A stretch of DNA of 64,000 nucleotides from Loripinus fragilis (taxonomy: Eukaryota > Mollusca > Bivalvia > Lucinida > Lucinidae), in NCBI GenBank assembly GCA_964019695.1, contig OZ026516.1, positions 81,175,018 to 81,239,017 of the forward strand. Direction: 5' to 3'. Below the pieces are notes generated by a model. It had not been told where the DNA came from and made no database searches. It worked only from the letters and a program-made list of their open reading frames with translations. Below, one piece after another: positions 60,300 to 64,000 of the stretch. Position 1 is the stretch's first letter; every line of letters starts with the position of its first letter. The translations under genes were made by a program, and so were the position numbers.

Positions 60300-60440
60300 G
60301 TGATGGTGAGATGGATTTCTACATTCTATTTTGTTGCAAGGGATGTCATGAGCAGTTCAAAGTAAAAGAAGATCTCGTACTACACAGAAAGACCTGCCAC
60401 AAAGATAGTGACATTTACAAATATAGCAAGAAAGAAACAG
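60300..60440 (+). CDS. C2H2 zinc-finger protein gene, internal exon
   Basis: A pyrimidine-rich tract ending CAG (60297-60299) precedes a 141-bp exon, and GTATGT follows at 60441. Its 47 codons include CKGCHEQFKVKEDLVLHRKTCH, a C2H2 finger with Cx2C, a 12-residue loop and Hx4H. The exon ends one base into a codon; the exon at 61679 starts with two bases, completing a Glu codon in frame. It is therefore spliced to the large exon downstream. The phase-1 start implies at least one earlier coding exon, not found here. An in-frame ATG at 60257 lies before the acceptor and is unlikely to be used. Confidence 0.75.
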
Positions 60441-60837
60441 GTATGTTTAATTTGTGCAGCAAAATTAGAATTTAAACATTAACATATAATCAAACCAGTC
60501 AGTGCTCATGCTCTTATAAACACCTTTTACCGGGCTGTGGTGCGCAGTCAGTAATGTGTCTGACACATCCATGGGTGACTGCAGATCCAGGGGCCGCAAG
60601 TTTGATCCCTGTCCAGTCCCATACTTTTGTGGAGATTGATCATGAAATGATTTCTTTGGCCATTTTCTTCCAGTCTGCTGAATTAAGAATGGTATGTGTC
60701 AGTTACAAGCGAAAGTATGTACTAAAAGTACTGGTTAACAACTTAGTCAAGCTTGCCATGGAAAAAGTTAGGTTAGGTGAGCTCTTGTCATGGCCATAGC
60801 TGTTGACTGGGATGTTAAGCATTAAACTTTAACGGTC

Positions 60838-60925
60838 AGTAAAAATATTTACTGGAGGGCTTAAACCGGTTTCACGGCGCGCCAACCTCACCCTTAGCTC
60901 AGATGTGGATCAAGACACATAGATG
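60838..60925 (-). repeat. Dispersed repeat B, partial minus copy in intron
   Basis: The reverse complement reads 'gatccacatctga', 'gtgaggttgg', 'agccctccagtaaat', 'ttttactgaccgtt', as in 3347-3435. Confidence 0.7.
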
Positions 60926-61014
60926 TTTGGTTTGCTCCCCTAAACGTGGTAGGCACAAGAGAGAAAAAGACAGAAAATAAAGGATTTGATATTTTGTTCG
61001 GTATAAGAAAATAA

Positions 61015-61151
61015 ATATTACATTTCCTGAGAGGGTGATAGTCGAAAATATCATCCCTCAAAATATGATTATAAACCTTGGCTGCACATCGGTTGATAAT
61101 AACATTCCTCGGGATGATATTTTCAACTATCACCCTCTTAGGGAATGTAAT
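61015..61151. repeat. Hairpin MITE in intron
   Basis: Arms of about 40 bp ('ctgagagggtgatagtc', 'gaaaatatcatccc' and the inverse) around a 50-bp loop. It is a miniature inverted-repeat element; no flanking duplication was settled. Confidence 0.75.
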
Positions 61152-61357
61152 CTTTATATAATATTCTACCTATAACCCCTTAGAGTAAACAGTTGGCTGT
61201 CAAGTACATATTGTTTCAATATGTATGGAAAAAAATCATCACAATACAAAAGGCTAGGCTCTTAAAATGCATGTGATATTTCAATTGTGTTGGACAAGGT
61301 ACAGTTGGGGAAAATGTACACATTATGTAACGTTTGCACATTTGCATAGGTTTCATA

Positions 61358-61596
61358 TTTGGGCCTCTACATGAGAAAACCTGTCTTCGGTGTTTGCGAA
61401 CACTACAGCCGGAGACCAGCCTGCACATCCGCGCAGACTGATCAGCGCCTTTGTTTTTCACTTATTAGAAAGTATCATATCTAGAGTTGCTAAGAGTGAA
61501 ATTTAATTTTTCTAGCTAGTCCCTGTACCTAAGCAAGCCTGGTTTGAATCTCACTGTCTGAACACCGAAGACAGGTTTTGTCACAAAGAGGCCCAT
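61358..61596. mobile_element. MITE, TGGGCCTC ends, copy 2, in intron
   Basis: It matches 58652-58898 end to end ('gaaaacctgtcttcggtg', 'cagcctgcacatccgcgcag', 'gatcagcgcctttg'). It lies in the intron before the large zinc-finger exon. Confidence 0.8.
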
Positions 61597-61678
61597 TTTG
61601 TACATTTTACACAGTTGTACATCTTAAATTGCTTGCCATTTCAATTGTTACCACTTTCACATTTGTTTTTGATTTCAG

Positions 61679-64000
61679 AGGAAAGTAGTTCTATAAAGAA
61701 GAGAAGAAAACAAGTACTGAACACCATTGAGTCTTCTGGCTATGCCACAAGGGCAACTAAACGCTTCTCAGATGTAAATGAGGTTGATAAAACACAGCAT
61801 GCTAATAAGACTGAGAAAAATAAAATTCAGAAGAATAACACATGTTTGAATATTGCCCATGGTGCAACTATGACAGGTTTTTCAGAAAACGGCACTTCAT
61901 CGAAAAGAGCTAGAAGTCAGAGAGAAGTAAAATTGACATGGAAATTCAAAGAATACTGTGCAAATTCTAAAACAGAATCTTTAAAGATTCCTAATCATAC
62001 TGCCAATAGAAAAGATAAAACAAACAGCCTAGTGAACTGTGATGAATCGGATGATTCCAAATGTAGATCAGGGAAATCAAGAAAAAGGTCATTAAGAAAC
62101 AGTAACAGTGCTCAGAAAAAGAAAACAATGCAAGAAAATGACACAGAAATGGTAAGTTCTCAATCAAATGATGCTGATTGTTTTATTAGGGCCGAAGATT
62201 CAAACAGTTGCCAAAACAGTGACAATCTTAGAGATACACAAAATAAATCTGTGTTTGAAGGCAGTAATATTGAAGTAAAAAAGGAAGTTCTATCATCTGA
62301 AAGTAGTGATGTTAAAATAAATAAAGAGGTAAAGGTAGAGGAGTGTAAAAAGAGAGAAAGAAAAACATCAAAAGTTGAAAGGAAGAAAAGTGAGGTCATA
62401 AAACATGATCTTGTTGATGACTCTGATAATCACTGCCTTACCGGTATATCAGAAGGCAAACCTATCACTGATTCAATAAGCTCTACCAAAGAAATTGAAA
62501 ATATTCAGCACACTCCAGAGAACAAAGGAAATAATAAAATTTGTAAAAACAACAATGCATCTTCAATGACAGAATTGTATAAATTAAATGAGACTACTAG
62601 TCAGTGTAACATAGCAAACAATAGAGGAAGGAAAAGGAAGACAATTTCAAATATCCATAGTGAAGTTGTTGAAGTTATCAGATTACCTGATTTACTTGTG
62701 AAATTAGAAGATTATCCAGAAAGTTATTGCACGGAAGTGTTCAAGTCTTTTGATAAGAACAAATCATTAACAGGTAAACAATGTGAGAGGTTTCTATGTA
62801 AATTGTGTGGTAGCTACCGCACTATCGATAGGGAACAGTTAGAAAAACATATTTCATTGCATGTTAATCATCATTTGGACTGTCATCATGATGACTGTTA
62901 TTTTGTAGCCAACTCATTGTATAATCTCGGCGTACATCTAAGGAAAGTACACAGAGAAGGAAAATTTGTGATTTGTGAACTCTGTGGCTCTGAATTCAAT
63001 GAGAATAGAGCATACAAAGAGCATTTGTCTAAAGTTCACAAAGAAGCTGTATTCAAATGTGTAGAATGTAATAACAAATATTTAAGTAGAAAGGAATATA
63101 GGGAACATGTACTTAAAGATCATAGTCACTGCGCTTTTAAGTGTGAAAATTGCAGTGAAATCTTTTTTTCCAAAAAGCTGTTAGAAAATCACCAGGTCAA
63201 TATGATATGCATGAAGTCATCTTATAAATGTAAACATTGTGGTGTTGAAAAGAAATCTCAGCATAGACTACAAGAACATATAAAGCGTGTTCATTCTAAA
63301 GAACAGCGATTCAAATGTACCGTGTGTCCATATGCAACAAGTATGAACTACTTACTGAAGCAACACATGCGAGCTCATCTAGGCATACATCCTCATAAAT
63401 GTGAGCTATGTAAGTTCTCTTGTGTTAAGAAATGGCAGCTTGTATCACATATGAGAACACATACAAACGAAAAATGTTATAAATGTGACCAATGTAGCTA
63501 TGCTGCAGCATGGAATGTTCAACTTAAAGCCCATATTAAAGCACATGAAAGTCCTGATCAACAGCTTTGTCAAATCTGCAATATTGTCTTTAAGGATCAG
63601 CGCTGCTTTGCCAGACATTACACTAAAGAACATAGTACTTGGCACCGTACACCTAAAGTAACCGTTCCAAGACAGAATGATGATCATCCATCGTTGAAGA
63701 AGTATAGAAGTCTTACACCTGTTGAAGGAACAAATATAGTTGTTTGTACTGACGAAGATTTTGACGCTGAAAGAGAGACAGGTCCAAACAATGTAAATGA
63801 TAAAACAGTTGTAGACATATTACAATCTTCAGAAAAGGACTCAACAAGAACAATGGCAAATAAGAAATTGAATGAAACACAGCAGCATCAACAAAACAAA
63901 ATCAGCCATCTTGGAAATCGTAATCAGTTGTGTAAAGATAAATCAAGTGAAGTTAATTTGGGTTCTGTAGCTGTAAGCAGGCATTCAAACATTGAGAATC
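61679..64000 (+). CDS. C2H2 zinc-finger protein gene, large exon (partial)
   Basis: An acceptor TTTCAG at 61673-61678 opens a 2.3-kb frame with no stop to the window end. The first ~370 residues are polar, Lys/Ser/Asn-rich and probably disordered, with basic clusters (IKKRRK near the start, RGRKRK near 62620) that could serve as nuclear signals or AT-hook-like contacts. Ten fingers follow from about 62795 to 63640. Most are Cx2C-x12-Hx3-4H; one has Cx4C, and one (about 63140-63215) ends Hx5C and is degenerate. Linkers are short, and only one is near TGEKP (TNEKCY). The protein is likely a nuclear DNA-binding regulator; the exact orthologue is not recognised. The C-terminus lies outside the window. 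Confidence 0.9.

Overview
The window looks like animal nuclear DNA, most likely from a bivalve mollusc. It is AT-rich and intron-bearing, crowded with transposon debris, and carries a (GTCC)n-plus-tandem-core element, tRNA-type SINEs and degenerate LINEs of the kind common in bivalve genomes. No species is claimed. No tRNA or rRNA gene, CRISPR array or bacterial-style operon was seen.

The centrepiece is a nearly 11-kb Maverick/Polinton at 25875-36860. It has about 830-bp terminal inverted repeats (TIRs) starting AG, and a perfect 6-bp target duplication AATGTT (25869-25874 and 36861-36866). It carries an unbroken protein-primed type family B DNA polymerase frame (31552-34980). The upstream 286-residue frame (30711-31571) is probably the polymerase N-terminus, separated by a +1 frame change. 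A stub of the integrase N-terminus lies at 35168-35368. No capsid, packaging ATPase or protease gene was seen. The remaining space holds microsatellites, a SINE, other repeats and an elaborate promoter: MEF2-like boxes, CCAAT boxes, a TATA box and a well-placed initiator.

Left of the Maverick (1-25.8 kb) lie only repeats and unassigned DNA. These include two short TIR elements, SINE and LINE fragments, a 4.4-kb foldback cluster full of TTCTAGAAC (3845-8262), a 4.7-kb inverted-repeat element (11489-16236) and a 1.4-kb foldback (22711-24154).

Right of it (36.9-58.1 kb), an RNase H-bearing LINE is split by a 4.4-kb hAT-like insertion. Four foldback elements follow. Three of them carry arrays of closely related 13-16 bp phrases in inverted arms. 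One interrupts another LINE reading frame with a 10-bp target duplication, which proves mobility. A tandem-core element with short TIRs lies at 53900-55098.

The only clear host gene is at the right edge: a multi-C2H2 zinc-finger protein gene on the + strand with exons at 60300-60440 and 61679-64000 (open at the window end). Its intron contains several repeats.

All similarity statements come from reading motifs by eye; no database search was run.
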